From positions 241,192-305,191 of the forward strand of contig NZ_JAFREN010000016.1 in NCBI RefSeq assembly GCF_017377505.1: a stretch of DNA of 64,000 bases, given 5' to 3'. Below the pieces are notes generated by a model. The model saw only the letters and a program-made list of their open reading frames with translations. It had not been told where the DNA came from and did not search any database. The stretch is from Enterococcus sp. DIV0212c (GTDB lineage Bacteria; Bacillota; Bacilli; Lactobacillales; Enterococcaceae). The position numbers and the translations under genes are program-made. Below are positions 27,967 to 36,956 of the stretch, piece after piece (position 1 is the first letter of the stretch; every line of letters begins with the position of its first letter).

Positions 27967-28938
27967 TTATTTTAGTAAACCCAAATCTAAAATCACTGGT
28001 TCTTGATTTGGAAATGCTTCTGAGAATGTCATGATCACTTCACCAGTTGTTTTTGACAAGGTGTAAATTAGATTCGTTTCAACTGTTTGTCCTTTAGCAA
28101 CCTCGTCACCTTGATGCTGATTCAACAAATCTAAAGCCGAATCTTTTTCTTTCACTGGCACGTCTGCTTCTATTAGAACTTGATCATTTTGTGTTACCTT
28201 AGCTACTTCTTTTAAAAAGTTCACTTGGCGGTTTACATCCATCAAGTTGGTCATGTCATACCGAACCACTAAGAGAGGTTCTCCATTATTTCCTTCAATT
28301 TTGCTAAACCCTTTGATTGCAAATGTTACCTCTTCATTTTTCACATGAACACTATTACTGTTCGTATTTACGTCCTTCGTTTCAGTAACCTCATCATACG
28401 TTGCCTCTGCCTTTGTTTCTACCAATGTCAGAACGGACTCTTCAATGATTTTTGAGCGATTTTTGTAACCACTATCATTTGCTGAATAAAAGACAAGTTG
28501 AACAAAGCCCGTATTTGTTTCAATATAATACAGATGAGCCCAAACATCCTTCTCTTTAAATTTAGTAAATACAGTATACTTGTAAGCTGAATGATCATTT
28601 ACTTTAAATTCTTTCATATACACGTCATCTATTTTTTTATAGTTATAGGTCTCGCTTAATTGTTTCTGTGTCTTATTTCCAAAGTCTTTTAAATCCATTG
28701 TCTCTTTTCGGTAGATACGAATAAACATCATAGAGTTGCTTTTTTTATCTTTTGCCCCAAAAGTTGCCCCTTCACCATATGTGGCTTTGTAATCTTTTTC
28801 CTTTTCCCAAGTGCTTGGCAATTGAAAGGTGTAAGAAATTCCTTTATCGGAAAATAATTCTTGTTCACTTGCTAACTGATTAGAACAAGCAGTTACCGTG
28901 ACCAGTATAAAAAGAAGAGCTGCTATCTTTTTTTTCAT
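27967..28938 (-). CDS. DUF5067-containing lipoprotein
   Basis: The 323-residue protein has lipobox TVTAC (Cys18), an N-terminal domain (about 30-170) resembling PsbP/LpqN-type lipoproteins (ISYTFQLPSTWEKEKDY) and a C-terminal DUF5067-like immunoglobulin fold (about 200-323, VTFAIKGFSKIEGNNGEPLLVVRYDMTN). The start codon overlaps the stop of the YfhO-like gene by four bases, so translation is coupled. It probably acts on the outer face of the membrane with the WxL system or YfhO-like protein; the function is not known. Confidence 0.88.
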   Translation of the reverse strand: MKKKIAALLFILVTVTACSNQLASEQELFSDKGISYTFQLPSTWEKEKDYKATYGEGATFGAKDKKSNSMMFIRIYRKETMDLKDFGNKTQKQLSETYNYKKIDDVYMKEFKVNDHSAYKYTVFTKFKEKDVWAHLYYIETNTGFVQLVFYSANDSGYKNRSKIIEESVLTLVETKAEATYDEVTETKDVNTNSNSVHVKNEEVTFAIKGFSKIEGNNGEPLLVVRYDMTNLMDVNRQVNFLKEVAKVTQNDQVLIEADVPVKEKDSALDLLNQHQGDEVAKGQTVETNLIYTLSKTTGEVIMTFSEAFPNQEPVILDLGLLK

Positions 28939-31541
28939 CGAATGACTCCTTCACTAAAATTCCTACTTCGTCTTTTCAACCAAATAAAATAAATCAAAAA
29001 CAACACAATACAGCTTACAAATAGAATTGCTCCAACCATAAATCCTTGAGGTAAAAATACAAATTCAATTGAATGAGCTCCCTTTGACACAGGTAATGTC
29101 AAAAACGCATCTTTAAATGTTGGGATTTTCGTTTTCTTTCCATCAATAAATGCTGTCCAGCCTTTATCATAAGGAATCGTTGTCAAAATCACTTGATCTT
29201 CGTTCAGTACCACTTCAGCTTTCACTTTACGACCACTTGTTTTTAACTCTACGCCTTTTTTTTGCACTTGCTGAATTGCCTTTTCAAAGCGAGTTGTATT
29301 TAGATATGTTACATCCGGCCGATAAAGGTTGATTTTAGCATGCTGTGAATTAAATGTTGTTTCTACCTGAATACTCTTTGCCTCTTTAAAATAACCTAAA
29401 TCATAGTATTCTCCAGAATCCAATATTCTACTTTTCCTTGAAATACCCTCCACAGTCAAAGTAACCTCTGTTTTTGTCATATTAAAATCGTCAGAAGCAA
29501 CTAAGTTTAGATAGGCTTGTGTATTCGCAGGTATATCTATCGTCCAAGTAATCAAACCATCTTCGGTCACATCTTGTTTAGAATACACTTGATTCTCACC
29601 ACTTGATTCTAAAACTAAATTCTTGGTTTCTTTTACTTTAGCTTCCCCAAAACTAACGAAACTTTCCTCCATCCCAGATAAGTGATTGATCAACTCTGAT
29701 TGATTGTTTATTGCATTTTTCTGATAGATTTCTTTGTTTGTCAAAATTCCTAATGGCAAAGCATTTTTATTTTCATATAGATGATACTCGCCCTTTTTGC
29801 CTATTTTTTCATAACCATATTTTTTTAATTCGTATTTGGATAAGTTATACTTAATCCCGATAAGTGAGTCCATAATAATTGTATTATTTGAATAACGAAT
29901 GTTTAAATTACTTTTGTTTGAACGAAAGCCTAAACTATTCAAATAGGTAGACGAATTGCGATTTCTGATGGATGAAAACATACTCACTCCACCATATCCA
30001 AAGTTAAAACTATCATTTGGTGTTACCTCATCTAAATTTCCTACGCGATAAAAACCAGTACTTTCTTCCTTAGTTTGTTCTACTAATTCATTTATCTCTT
30101 CATAATGCTGTTCGTAAGTTATACGCTTGAGATATCCCCAATCATTTTTGATTCCATCAATCATCACTTTACTATTAAATGCAGCCTCTCCAATCATAAA
30201 AACGGCGAATACAACTGGAAGAACAGCTTTACACTTATCCTTTCGATAAACGAGCAATAAAATAATATAGATCACAAGAAAAACAACATTGATAATAAAT
30301 GAATTGGCTGATAAATAACTATACCTTTGTCTGTTCGCAAAAAAATAGGCAGCCATAAATAGACCCAACAGCACCAGAATAATATTAATGGCTTTTTCCA
30401 CAGTTTCTTTCTCTAGTAGCTCTAAGCCATAACCAGCTAATAAAATAACTAAGAAGGAAAATAGGAAACTAAAACGATACAAAAACATATTTGGTGCATG
30501 CAAGCCATGCCAAAATAAATTCAGCACATTAATATACACACTTGCAATCAACAAAACAAACAAGCTCCCGTATAAAAGCTTATTTCGCAACGGTATTTTC
30601 TTACTGATAAAATAAAACAAACAAAAAATCAGCGGCAATAATCCAACATAAAGAAATGGCGCACTACCATATTTACTTGTATCATAAATACCTATCATGG
30701 ATTTTGTAACAATATCCCACACACCTGTATTTGGCTGTAAAAATTGATGGATTGTATCCAAACTCTCACCATTATTTTTTAAATCTAAAAGCGTCGGTAA
30801 AATAACAATCATTGATGCGCCACCTGCTAGAAATGACGTAATCAAGTACATCACAATACTTCCTTGATATCTTTTTCGATTCGTAAATAGACGAGAAAAA
30901 AAATAGAGAAAGCTGAAAATACCGATCATAAATGCCATATAAAAATTAGATAAGAACAACAATAAATAACTGAAAAATAAGACAGTTGGTTTTCTTTGAT
31001 CCATAATTCGATGAATGCCTAAAACAATCAGAGGTAAATAAACAAACGCATCTAGCCACATAATTACTTCAGAATATGCTGTAGTATAAGCCATCAAAGT
31101 ATAGGCTACACTAAAAGCTACATGATACCATTTTGAAAGCTTAAATGTTTGAGAAGAGAAAATCCAAAAAGAACCGCCAATTGTTCCAAACTTAATTAAT
31201 GTAATAAAATAAAGAGCGTCCGGCATCGCTTGATTATCAAAAAAATAAACGATTGGTGTGAAGATACCATTTAAATAGTAAGCCGCTAACGCCCAATAAT
31301 TAAGACCTAAAGAAGCGTACCATGAATAAAAGATATTCTGTTTTCCATGAAGGACATTATTAAAACTAGCATGAAAATTAGAATATTGACTAAAACCATC
31401 GCTTGCTAAAATGGTTAGCTCACTTCCAGGATAAATGCCAATCAAATAATAAACACTAGCCATAATCATTATTGGTAAAAAAATACTTAAAAGGAAATAA
31501 CCACCATGATGTACTACCCATTTTTTTATTGTTTTTTCCAT
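28935..31541 (-). CDS. YfhO family membrane protein
   Basis: The 868-residue protein has about 12-14 membrane helices in its first 470 residues, a large extracellular domain (about 480-835, including FYRVGNLDEVTPNDSFNFGYGGVSMFSS and a beta-rich C-terminal part) and one last helix. The order fits YfhO-like GT-C-fold proteins; members in Bacillus and Listeria are linked to glycosylation of lipoteichoic acid. In this operon it follows signal peptidase and precedes two lipoproteins, so glycosylation of a locus product or cell-wall polymer is plausible but inferred. Confidence 0.9.
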   Translation of the reverse strand: MEKTIKKWVVHHGGYFLLSIFLPIMIMASVYYLIGIYPGSELTILASDGFSQYSNFHASFNNVLHGKQNIFYSWYASLGLNYWALAAYYLNGIFTPIVYFFDNQAMPDALYFITLIKFGTIGGSFWIFSSQTFKLSKWYHVAFSVAYTLMAYTTAYSEVIMWLDAFVYLPLIVLGIHRIMDQRKPTVLFFSYLLLFLSNFYMAFMIGIFSFLYFFSRLFTNRKRYQGSIVMYLITSFLAGGASMIVILPTLLDLKNNGESLDTIHQFLQPNTGVWDIVTKSMIGIYDTSKYGSAPFLYVGLLPLIFCLFYFISKKIPLRNKLLYGSLFVLLIASVYINVLNLFWHGLHAPNMFLYRFSFLFSFLVILLAGYGLELLEKETVEKAINIILVLLGLFMAAYFFANRQRYSYLSANSFIINVVFLVIYIILLLVYRKDKCKAVLPVVFAVFMIGEAAFNSKVMIDGIKNDWGYLKRITYEQHYEEINELVEQTKEESTGFYRVGNLDEVTPNDSFNFGYGGVSMFSSIRNRNSSTYLNSLGFRSNKSNLNIRYSNNTIIMDSLIGIKYNLSKYELKKYGYEKIGKKGEYHLYENKNALPLGILTNKEIYQKNAINNQSELINHLSGMEESFVSFGEAKVKETKNLVLESSGENQVYSKQDVTEDGLITWTIDIPANTQAYLNLVASDDFNMTKTEVTLTVEGISRKSRILDSGEYYDLGYFKEAKSIQVETTFNSQHAKINLYRPDVTYLNTTRFEKAIQQVQKKGVELKTSGRKVKAEVVLNEDQVILTTIPYDKGWTAFIDGKKTKIPTFKDAFLTLPVSKGAHSIEFVFLPQGFMVGAILFVSCIVLFLIYFIWLKRRSRNFSEGVIR

Positions 31542-31561
31542 ATTATCCTCACTTTTATTTT

Positions 31562-32206
31562 TTATCGTACAAACCCAATCTTATTGAAAGGATAATAGCG
31601 AACGGACACGACTCCTTCGATTTGATCTGCTTTAATCAATCCCAACATACGACTGTCTGTCGAATTATTGCGATTATCTCCTAACAAAAAATATTCATTT
31701 TTAGGAATACGTTCCAGCCCCTTCAATTGATTCATCACACTAACAGAAACGTTTACTTTAATCGTTCCATCGGGTAAATCAATCGCTCGCTTATCTGCAT
31801 CACTCACAGGACTAGTTGTTTTTTCTTTCATTTGATGATTAATAAACAACTTGTTTTCTTCAAACCAAATAGTATCTCCTGGAATTCCTACTACTCGTTT
31901 TACAAAAGAAGCTTGCTCTTGATCCTTCGGTGAGAAGGTAACGATATCGTAACGGACTGGTTGTTGATTTTTAGTGACAAAGATACGATCCTGATCCTTA
32001 AATGTTGGCTCCATAGATTGACCACTGATTCGATGCGTTTTTATCCGTATTAAAAATAAGATACACAAAAAAAACAAAAGAATCAGTCCCACATTTACAA
32101 GAACTGTATATCGAAATTTTAGTTTTCTGTACTCTTCTAACTGTTTCTTTTCGAGTTTTTCGTCCTTGCTTTCCTGACTGTTCGTTTTGATTTTTTCTTT
32201 GATCAT
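31562..32206 (-). CDS. lepB: Signal peptidase I, catalytically intact
   Basis: The 214-residue protein has a charged cytoplasmic N-terminus, one membrane helix (about 35-54) and the S26 catalytic domain. The nucleophile serine is in SGQSMEPT (Ser64), the general-base lysine in SFVKRVVGIPGD (Lys103), and the GDNRNNSTDSR box is intact. It should cut secretory signal peptides at the outer membrane face. It lies directly after a paralogue that has lost both catalytic residues, inside WxL locus 2, so a role dedicated to locus products is likely. Confidence 0.95.
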   Translation of the reverse strand: MIKEKIKTNSQESKDEKLEKKQLEEYRKLKFRYTVLVNVGLILLFFLCILFLIRIKTHRISGQSMEPTFKDQDRIFVTKNQQPVRYDIVTFSPKDQEQASFVKRVVGIPGDTIWFEENKLFINHQMKEKTTSPVSDADKRAIDLPDGTIKVNVSVSVMNQLKGLERIPKNEYFLLGDNRNNSTDSRMLGLIKADQIEGVVSVRYYPFNKIGFVR

Positions 32207-32251
32207 TTTAAAAGCTCTTTTCCTATCATTGTATTGTTATGTAGCGATCTT

Positions 32252-33073
32252 TTATAAGCGAATTGCCCTATGTAATGGGAAAAAACGTAATTCAACAACG
32301 CCAATGATGTCTTTTTTAGCGATAAATCCATAGTTGCGACTATCATTGGAGAATTGACGATTGTCTCCTAAAACAAAATATTTTCCTTCCGGCACTTGTG
32401 TCACTTTCGTTTGCTGTTGCAGAGTAAAATCTTGTGTTAACAAAAATCCAGCTTGTCTTGCATCTGCAACTGCCTTTTCTATAAAACGTTCTGGTGTTAA
32501 TTTATTGTTGATATACAGTTCATCATTTTTATAGAAAAGTTCATCGCCCGGCAAACCTATAATTCTGCGAAGGGACGTTTCTTTTGTTAATGGATTTTTA
32601 AAATAAACGATTTTAAATCGTTTGATTTCTCCAAATTTTGTAACAACTACACGGTCATTGTTTGTTAAAGACGTTGTCATTGCGTATCCTTCCATTTTGG
32701 GTATACGCAGAGTAAAATAAGTAATTGTTGAAAATAACACTATGCTTATTCCAATTGTAATCATGAGTTGGACAACGGTTTTCTTTACTTTATTTTTATA
32801 ACGCTTCTTTTGAGAAAGCTTTTTCCTTGGTTGTTTTGACTTCTTTTTTAATGGTTTAATGGGTCGTTTTTTGGTACTTTGTTTTTTGGATGCAGTATTC
32901 GTTCTTTGGTCTCTCGCCAGCTTTTTTTGTTTCGTAGAATTTTTTTTTTGACTTTTCACCTTTTTTTTACTTGGTACGCTTGTTTTTTCCTGCGTTGCTC
33001 TGCTTCTATCCTTGTGCTGAGAGGAAGATGATTTCTTTTTAGGCGTTTTTTTCGATTTTTTGTTACTTATCAT
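32252..33073 (-). CDS. Catalytically dead signal peptidase I homologue
   Basis: The 273-residue protein has a very basic, Lys/Ser-rich cytoplasmic N-terminus of about 95 residues, a membrane helix and a signal peptidase I domain. Aligned with its neighbour at 31562-32206, the nucleophile serine is alanine (MEGYAMTTS, Ala131) and the catalytic lysine is arginine (SLRRIIGLPGD, Arg169), while the GDNRQFSNDSR box is kept. The fold thus looks preserved but peptidase activity should be absent. Streptococcal SipA of pilus loci, also lacking both residues, is a known parallel and is needed for pilus assembly. The ATG at 33073 has GAGAGGTGAG before it; an ATG at 33091 abuts the upstream stop. Confidence 0.9.
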   Translation of the reverse strand: MISNKKSKKTPKKKSSSSQHKDRSRATQEKTSVPSKKKVKSQKKNSTKQKKLARDQRTNTASKKQSTKKRPIKPLKKKSKQPRKKLSQKKRYKNKVKKTVVQLMITIGISIVLFSTITYFTLRIPKMEGYAMTTSLTNNDRVVVTKFGEIKRFKIVYFKNPLTKETSLRRIIGLPGDELFYKNDELYINNKLTPERFIEKAVADARQAGFLLTQDFTLQQQTKVTQVPEGKYFVLGDNRQFSNDSRNYGFIAKKDIIGVVELRFFPLHRAIRL

Positions 33074-33091
33074 ACTCTCACCTCTCAACAT

Positions 33092-33757
33092 TTATTTCTT
33101 CTGCTGTAAAGCTGATTCGTTTACTTCAAAATGTTTGAATATTTTCTTTTCACTAACACTTATTTTTTCTATATCTTTTAAATAAATTTCCCGAACACTT
33201 GGATCTGCTAAGGTCTTTTGATTTTGACTACTGATATTCACAGCTAGATTTCTAGTCATAGTTAAGTGCCGATTCAATAACTTTTGCCCCGCGACTGACA
33301 TTCCTCGGGATGCCTGATCCAAGCTAGCACTCGCTAATTGACTACTTAAATCCCGCAAATTTTTCTCAGTTTTCTCTGGACTTGCTCCATTATCAATTGC
33401 TTTGATTTGCTTCTCCATTTCACTAACCAAATAATACGCCTTCGCAACAGCTTCAGCATCTTCAGCAGTTAAATTCGTTAATTGGTAGTATCTAGAATAA
33501 GATGCTCCTCCTACAGTTATTAAAAACAATGTGAAGAAAAGTATCCCCACACGTAACTGACGGCTTCGTTTCTTTTCTAGTTTTTTACGCATACGGATAA
33601 TTTTTTTTCGCTTACTCTTATTTTTTACTCGACACCCTTTTAACTTTTTCCACTGTTTATTCGTAGAAAAACGAAAAAACACAGCCATTAGACTGAAAAG
33701 AAAAAAGAGGATAGCACTTGATAACATGGCAATAAAGGACATATCTAATATGCTCAT
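33092..33757 (-). CDS. Membrane protein of WxL locus 2, unknown function
   Basis: I do not recognise this 221-residue protein. It has two membrane helices (about 8-28 and 70-88) separated by a highly basic cytoplasmic stretch (KKLKGCRVKNKSKRKKIIRMRKKLEKKRSRQ), followed by a 130-residue extracellular, mainly helical domain (DAEAVAKAYYLVSEMEKQIKAID, RHLTMTRNLAVNIS). It is 29 bp after the DUF916/DUF3324 gene and abuts the dead signal peptidase gene. It may be an assembly or scaffold component. Confidence 0.8.
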   Translation of the reverse strand: MSILDMSFIAMLSSAILFFLFSLMAVFFRFSTNKQWKKLKGCRVKNKSKRKKIIRMRKKLEKKRSRQLRVGILFFTLFLITVGGASYSRYYQLTNLTAEDAEAVAKAYYLVSEMEKQIKAIDNGASPEKTEKNLRDLSSQLASASLDQASRGMSVAGQKLLNRHLTMTRNLAVNISSQNQKTLADPSVREIYLKDIEKISVSEKKIFKHFEVNESALQQKK

Positions 33758-33786
33758 AACTTTCTATCCTCCTTTACAAAATGAAC

Positions 33787-34887
33787 TTAGTCTCTACTTG
33801 TATTTTTCTTTTTTATACTTCTTTTCTTTTTCTTATTCGCTTCTTTTTTCTTTTGTACAGAATGCACAACTATAAAGATAACGATCACTACAAGAAAAAC
33901 CCCACCTACGATCATTGCAATCAATTTCCAATCAATGCCACGTTCTTGTGTTAATGAAACATCTTGACTGTTAAATTTATCTGCTTCATCATTTGAAATG
34001 TTAAACTCTTTCTCCCATTCCCATTTTTCATCTCCAGCAGTTACCAAGATATGGGCTTTATAGTCTCCTGCTTCCATATGATCTCCATTCATTTCAACTG
34101 GAAAATCAATCAAACTATTAGGTGCCATCCGCATACCAGCTTTTTTGGTATCATATAAAACTTCATCTGAGCCTTTTTTCATTACTTGAACATCTAGAGT
34201 CATCTCTTCTAAATAAGCAGGCTGAATATTAGAAAAATTTACAAAAACCGCATTTCGATAGTTTGCTAAGCCAGCATAAACCTTGTTTAACTCTAGATTA
34301 GGTTTTATTTCTACATCTGATTCACTCAACAACATTCCAACTAAAAAAGCATACTCATTGGTTATTCCCGTTTTCTTTTTCTTTTCTTTTTCTTCTTTTT
34401 CTGCTTTGATCATTTGTTTCAGTTGGATACCACCAGAAATATATCCGTCAATACTGGCATTAGGCATTTTAATCTCTAATTTTAGCGGAACCATTGATTT
34501 TGGCGGAAGAACAACTTCCTTAGGTCCTTTGACAACATCAACGAAATCATATTTTAACGATTTATCTTTTTCAATCGCACTTGGTCCATATTCGATCACG
34601 CCATTACCATTCGTTTTAGCACCATTTAATGAAACACCGATTGTAATTTCTTCATCAGATCCATTGGCCAATTCGATTACAGCTGTTTGTTCTTGGCTAG
34701 GTGTCATTCTTAAATCAAAGTACCCAACATTCCCTTGTTGGTTTTCAGGTTTTACCACTTTGTATGTGAATCCCAACCCAAGATCCGCTGCTTGGTTGTT
34801 TTCATCAGCAAACACATTTTGACTAAATGGAATGCTAAAAACTATGTATGATACTACTATTAAATAAGTAATTACTCTTTTTTTCAT
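33787..34887 (-). CDS. DUF916 and DUF3324 domain WxL-interacting protein
   Basis: The 366-residue protein has a signal peptide (cut near NVFADE), DUF916 (YFDLRMTPSQEQTAVIEL, LNGAKTNGNGVIEYGPS), DUF3324 (VYAGLANYRNAVFVNFSNIQPAYLEEM, AGMRMAPNSLIDFPVEM), a membrane helix near 320-342 and a strongly basic tail. It is the CscA-like anchor and peptidoglycan-binding partner of the WxL proteins encoded upstream. A small hairpin terminator (34925-34947) separates it from the WxL gene, so it should be made in lower amounts than that protein. Confidence 0.93.
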   Translation of the reverse strand: MKKRVITYLIVVSYIVFSIPFSQNVFADENNQAADLGLGFTYKVVKPENQQGNVGYFDLRMTPSQEQTAVIELANGSDEEITIGVSLNGAKTNGNGVIEYGPSAIEKDKSLKYDFVDVVKGPKEVVLPPKSMVPLKLEIKMPNASIDGYISGGIQLKQMIKAEKEEKEKKKKTGITNEYAFLVGMLLSESDVEIKPNLELNKVYAGLANYRNAVFVNFSNIQPAYLEEMTLDVQVMKKGSDEVLYDTKKAGMRMAPNSLIDFPVEMNGDHMEAGDYKAHILVTAGDEKWEWEKEFNISNDEADKFNSQDVSLTQERGIDWKLIAMIVGGVFLVVIVIFIVVHSVQKKKEANKKKKRSIKKKNTSRD

Positions 34888-34924
34888 TATGATTTCCGTC
34901 CCTTTCTCTTAACGCCAAAACAAG

Positions 34925-34947
34925 TCACCGACTCCATGAGTCGGTGA
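34925..34947 (-). terminator. Short hairpin, probable partial terminator within WxL operon 2
   Basis: A perfect 10-bp GC-containing stem (TCACCGACTC with GAGTCGGTGA) and three-base loop are followed on the minus strand by CTTGTTTTGG. The short, broken U tract suggests partial termination between the WxL gene and the DUF916 gene. Confidence 0.6.
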
Positions 34948-34991
34948 GCCTGTTTTTACCTGTTTTTATTTATACATGATAAAAGACGTTC

Positions 34992-35759
34992 TTATAATGT
35001 GTCTGATAATGTCCAAGTAACTGTTGCATTATATGCTGCATTACGAACATCTACAGATGCTGGGATAAATAAAGATACTGAATCGCCTGCTGTTCCTTTT
35101 GCATCGTCACCGAAAGTTACTTCATAACGGCCTTTACCACCATTTGGATCATTATTTGTGTATACTGGAACCGATGATCCATCTTCCTTGAGTTCAGATA
35201 TATTAGTTGCGTCTGCACCAAATACCTTTTTATCCTCAGCGGGTTGTAAATCTGGATTCAACGTAGCAGCTACATTAATATTTTTATATGTTAATGTTGC
35301 TGCTTTCAATGTTACTTCTGTTTCCTCAACTGTTGCTGTAAATTGTTTTGTTAATGCAGCTGATAATTTGTATGTGTGATTTGTTGTAGAACGTACGTCT
35401 TTAATTGCTACATAGTTTTCTACTTCATATTCATCTTCATTTCCTCTGTTTGCTACGTGTGGTAATGCTTCGTATTTTTGTTCGCCAATTTTAGCAGCTT
35501 TTTTATCGAAGTTTAAAGGTGTTACAGCGATCACACCAAATTCGGCAACGTGTTCTGGTACAATATCTGTACCTGTATCATGTGTTCTGGTTCCTGTTGG
35601 ATCTGTCATTGATGTATCTGGTTCAGTATTTTGCGTGAACTCAATGTCCGCTTTTCCGTCTCTTGTTTTGTTTAAAGCTTGTGTTGCGCTTGGAGCAGCT
35701 ACTGCTACGCCAATTACTGCCAATAAAGCAGCTCCGCATAATTTGTGTGTTAATTTCAT
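34992..35759 (-). CDS. WxL-domain surface protein with degenerate first motif
   Basis: The 255-residue protein has a signal peptide (MKLTHKLCGAALLAVIGVAVAAPSATQA) and a WxL domain over most of the rest. The terminal motif VTWTLSDTL is intact, but at the first motif the tryptophan is replaced by tyrosine (HTYKLSAALTKQF). It may bind peptidoglycan through the C-terminal element. It is followed by the hairpin at 34925-34947 and lies downstream of another WxL gene, with an AGGAGG ribosome binding site. Confidence 0.9.
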   Translation of the reverse strand: MKLTHKLCGAALLAVIGVAVAAPSATQALNKTRDGKADIEFTQNTEPDTSMTDPTGTRTHDTGTDIVPEHVAEFGVIAVTPLNFDKKAAKIGEQKYEALPHVANRGNEDEYEVENYVAIKDVRSTTNHTYKLSAALTKQFTATVEETEVTLKAATLTYKNINVAATLNPDLQPAEDKKVFGADATNISELKEDGSSVPVYTNNDPNGGKGRYEVTFGDDAKGTAGDSVSLFIPASVDVRNAAYNATVTWTLSDTL

Positions 35760-35794
35760 TTGTGTTTCCTCCTAATAGTTTGTTTTTGTTGCAT

Positions 35795-36598
35795 CTATGG
35801 TAACTCGGCAATAATCCAAGTTAGCACCGTTGAGTATTGTACCGGATCACGTTTTGTGGCTCCTGGTACACTTAAAGTGATTGCATTGTTCTCATACACT
35901 TGTTGATTATCAAATGACGGATCCAATACTGGCTTGTCCTTTAACAAACGTGGAGTTAATGTTGCTGCTTGTCCATTTTTGTTGTCAGCTGACGCGCCGA
36001 ATGAAATGCTCCAAATCCCGAATCCTGTATCTTTTTTAGCTTCTGCTAAGTTATACGTCTCGCCTATATTACTTAGGCGGATGATTTCCTTTGACACGAT
36101 CGGGGCTTCACTTTGCTCTCGAGTAGAATTTACCCAAGATTTATCAAAGGAAATGACTGCACCGTTCAATTCAGTATTTTTTGCATGTTCGTTTTTAAAT
36201 TGCGATTCTTGACGTATTTGTAATGACCACCCTTGTCTGCCTTCGCGAAAATCGGAAACTTGGATGAAATTACCTCTAGGCCCTGTTTTATCTTTGAATA
36301 GTTGAGCATTGACTGGATAACTCATATCATTATCCGTGATCGCATACTGTCCAAAATTCAACTGGGGAGCAAAGTCGATTCTTAAGCGTCCCTCTGTACT
36401 TGGACTAGGTCCTGGATCTGTAATCGTCTCAGGATTTTCCGGATCTCGAATCCCTTGTTCTTCTGGAAAAGCTTCTAATTCAATTGACGCATTGCCCTCT
36501 TTACTATCATCTGCTGAAACGGCAATAGGCTTTCCAGATAGTAGGATTATTCCTAATGACAGAAGAAGTAAGGTTGAAATCAGTTGTTTCTTTTTCAT
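35795..36598 (-). CDS. WxL-domain surface protein
   Basis: The 267-residue protein has a signal peptide (cut near AVSADDS), a proline-rich linker (DPENPETITDPGPSPS) and a WxL domain with LNFGQYAI, the first motif GWSLQIRQ and the terminal LTWIIAELP, where the last leucine is isoleucine. It overlaps the small YPSTG gene by four bases and so is translationally coupled to it. It is a CscB-like protein of WxL locus 2. Confidence 0.92.
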   Translation of the reverse strand: MKKKQLISTLLLLSLGIILLSGKPIAVSADDSKEGNASIELEAFPEEQGIRDPENPETITDPGPSPSTEGRLRIDFAPQLNFGQYAITDNDMSYPVNAQLFKDKTGPRGNFIQVSDFREGRQGWSLQIRQESQFKNEHAKNTELNGAVISFDKSWVNSTREQSEAPIVSKEIIRLSNIGETYNLAEAKKDTGFGIWSISFGASADNKNGQAATLTPRLLKDKPVLDPSFDNQQVYENNAITLSVPGATKRDPVQYSTVLTWIIAELP

Positions 36599-36936
36599 TC
36601 CTTAACTCCCCCTTTTCGTTTATCGCTGGCTTTTTTTCGTTTCCAGAAAAAAGCAATGGACGCTATAAAAATAATCATTGCTCCACTGATCGATAAACTA
36701 ACTTTTATCAGCTCACCTGTAGAAGGGTATCTGCCAATTGGCTTTTTACTAGATGATGTAGTGGACGTTGTAGTTGGTTCTGCAGTTGACTTAGTCTCTT
36801 CATAAAAACCTACATCCCCAGATGTCTGAATACCACCGCCATTGTTTTCTCCTTCAGCATTTACACTAGTTGGAAGGAGAATAAAAAGGGATATACATAC
36901 AATGGAAGACAAAACTAGATACTTTATTTTTTTCAT
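36595..36936 (-). CDS. Small wall-anchored protein with YPSTG sorting signal
   Basis: The 113-residue protein has a signal peptide (cut near SVNAEG), a short Gly- and Ser/Thr-rich stalk (TAEPTTTSTTSSSKKPIG), then RYPSTGEL, a hydrophobic helix and a basic tail (WKRKKASDKRKGG). This is the layout of a sortase substrate, but the first leucine of LPxTG is tyrosine. The ATG at 36936 is chosen for its AAGGA site; an ATG at 36954 has none. It is the CscD-like member of WxL locus 2 and overlaps the next WxL gene. Confidence 0.85.
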   Translation of the reverse strand: MKKIKYLVLSSIVCISLFILLPTSVNAEGENNGGGIQTSGDVGFYEETKSTAEPTTTSTTSSSKKPIGRYPSTGELIKVSLSISGAMIIFIASIAFFWKRKKASDKRKGGVKE

Positions 36937-36956
36937 CTTTAGTCCTTCCTCCATTT

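Noticed and set aside
34283..34822. 179-residue plus-strand frame
   Set aside because: It is antisense to the well-supported DUF916/DUF3324 gene and resembles nothing; the same kind of shadow appears at 559-819 over the paralogue.
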